Shown here piece by piece: positions 63,530-64,000 of a DNA stretch of 64,000 bases (the first letter of the stretch is position 1; each line of letters starts with the position of its first letter). Position numbers and translations under genes: made by a program. Under the pieces are notes generated by a model. That model was not told the origin of the DNA. It searched no databases and saw nothing but the letters and a program-made list of their open reading frames with translations. Location: the NCBI GenBank assembly GCA_029238665.1, contig JAQWFQ010000014.1, forward strand, positions 143,339-207,338. Reading direction: 5' to 3'. The stretch is from Crocinitomicaceae bacterium (GTDB lineage Bacteria > Bacteroidota > Bacteroidia > Flavobacteriales_D > Crocinitomicaceae).

Positions 63530-64000
63530 TTAATCTATTTTAGATACTTCCTTATTTACTAATCTATACTCTGCACCACTTTCCGAACAAAAAGCAACTC
63601 CTTTCACATCAAACTCTAAGCGGTGTCCAAATTCGCTTATCCAACCTATTTGACGAGCTGGATTACCTACAACGAGTGCGTAAGCATTTACAGTTTTTGT
63701 AACAACTGCTCCTGCTCCAATAAATGCATATTGCCCAATATCATGCCCACATACAATGGTTGCATTAGCACCAATACTTGCCCCTTTTCGAACAATTGTT
63801 TTTGAGTATTCATTCCTTCTTACTACCGCACTTCTCGGGTTAATTACATTGGTAAAGACCATCGAAGGTCCTAAAAAAACATCGTCCTCGCATTCCACTC
63901 CTGTGTACAAAGATACATTGTTTTGAATCTTAACATTTTGACCCAGCTTAACCCCGGGAGAAACAACAACATTTTGTCCAATATTACATCCTTGTCCGAT
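63530..64000 (-). CDS. WbpD/WlbB-like sugar-nucleotide N-acetyltransferase (5' end outside window)
   Basis: The last 157 residues of a left-handed beta-helix acetyltransferase; the reading frame stays open to base 64000, so the true start is beyond. Hexapeptide repeats run through [59 protein letters not shown] and [20 protein letters not shown]. The [15 protein letters not shown] segment followed by [19 protein letters not shown] is characteristic of enzymes acetylating the 3-amino group of UDP-2-acetamido-3-amino-uronates. About 30-40 N-terminal residues are probably missing. Confidence 0.87.
   Translation of the reverse strand: MGQGCNIGQNVVVSPGVKLGQNVKIQNNVSLYTGVECEDDVFLGPSMVFTNVINPRSAVVRRNEYSKTIVRKGASIGANATIVCGHDIGQYAFIGAGAVVTKTVNAYALVVGNPARQIGWISEFGHRLEFDVKGVAFCSESGAEYRLVNKEVSKID

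Overview
The window is a 64 kb piece of an AT-rich chromosome from a member of the Bacteroidota, most probably Flavobacteriales. Two predicted secreted proteins end in type IX secretion (T9SS type A) sorting domains. Many genes carry the Bacteroidota promoter pattern TTG-N19-TAnnTTTG instead of the classical -35/-10. Shine-Dalgarno sequences are largely absent. I saw no insertion sequence, prophage, CRISPR array or defence island. Nearly everything is core or polysaccharide gene content, densely packed, and no gene-free stretch exceeds about 300 bases.

Layout. 1-8.5 kb: ahcY (cut by the window edge), an ABC exporter / cytosolic binding protein / ferrochelatase cluster, a upp / membrane protein / YjjG operon, an OsmC-rlmB pair and lipA. 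8.7-17.6 kb: a secreted M43 metalloprotease, lpdA, an S46 dipeptidyl-peptidase with the DPP11-type specificity residue, an unknown membrane protein, coaE, a methyltransferase and a ZIP transporter. 17.6-27.3 kb: a polysaccharide locus with a phosphoglycosyltransferase, DegT aminotransferase, three glycosyltransferases, two O-antigen ligase/polymerase-like proteins, an acyltransferase and a flippase. 27.4-31.7 kb: RNase Y, ZapA with a coiled-coil partner, an M23 peptidase and a DUF3467 protein.

31.8-46.4 kb is the transcription/translation block. Read on the minus strand it runs rpsU-xerC-hpf, tRNA-Thr/Tyr/Gly, tuf, tRNA-Trp, secE, nusG, rplK-A-J-L, rpoB, rpoC. It resembles the E. coli thrU-tyrU-glyT-thrT-tufB-secE-nusG-rpl-rpoBC order. 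Hairpins mark likely attenuation or processing points after tuf, between rplL and rpoB, after rpoC, after hpf and between rpsU and xerC.

46.5-60.3 kb: an acyl-CoA dehydrogenase, apt, a helix-hairpin-helix protein, an AGCS symporter with an extra N-terminal region, a PspC protein, a PorE-like OmpA/TPR/beta-propeller protein, a PASTA / T9SS protein / RluD operon, a LOG-family protein and a membrane protein fused to a YceI lipocalin domain. 60.4-64 kb is a second polysaccharide operon (acetyltransferase, Gfo/Idh oxidoreductase, nucleotide-sugar dehydrogenase, CpsB-type phosphatase) that continues past the window. It looks like part of a pathway to a diacetamido-uronic acid sugar nucleotide.

The less ordinary items are the xerC start codon inside the rpsU terminator, a group of genes whose -7 element lies only 4-5 bases before the start codon (candidate leaderless mRNAs), the YceI membrane fusion, the AGCS insertion, overlapping divergent promoters at 14.8 kb, and a signal-less binding protein between an ABC exporter and hemH. 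I found no clear multi-gene system that I would call new.
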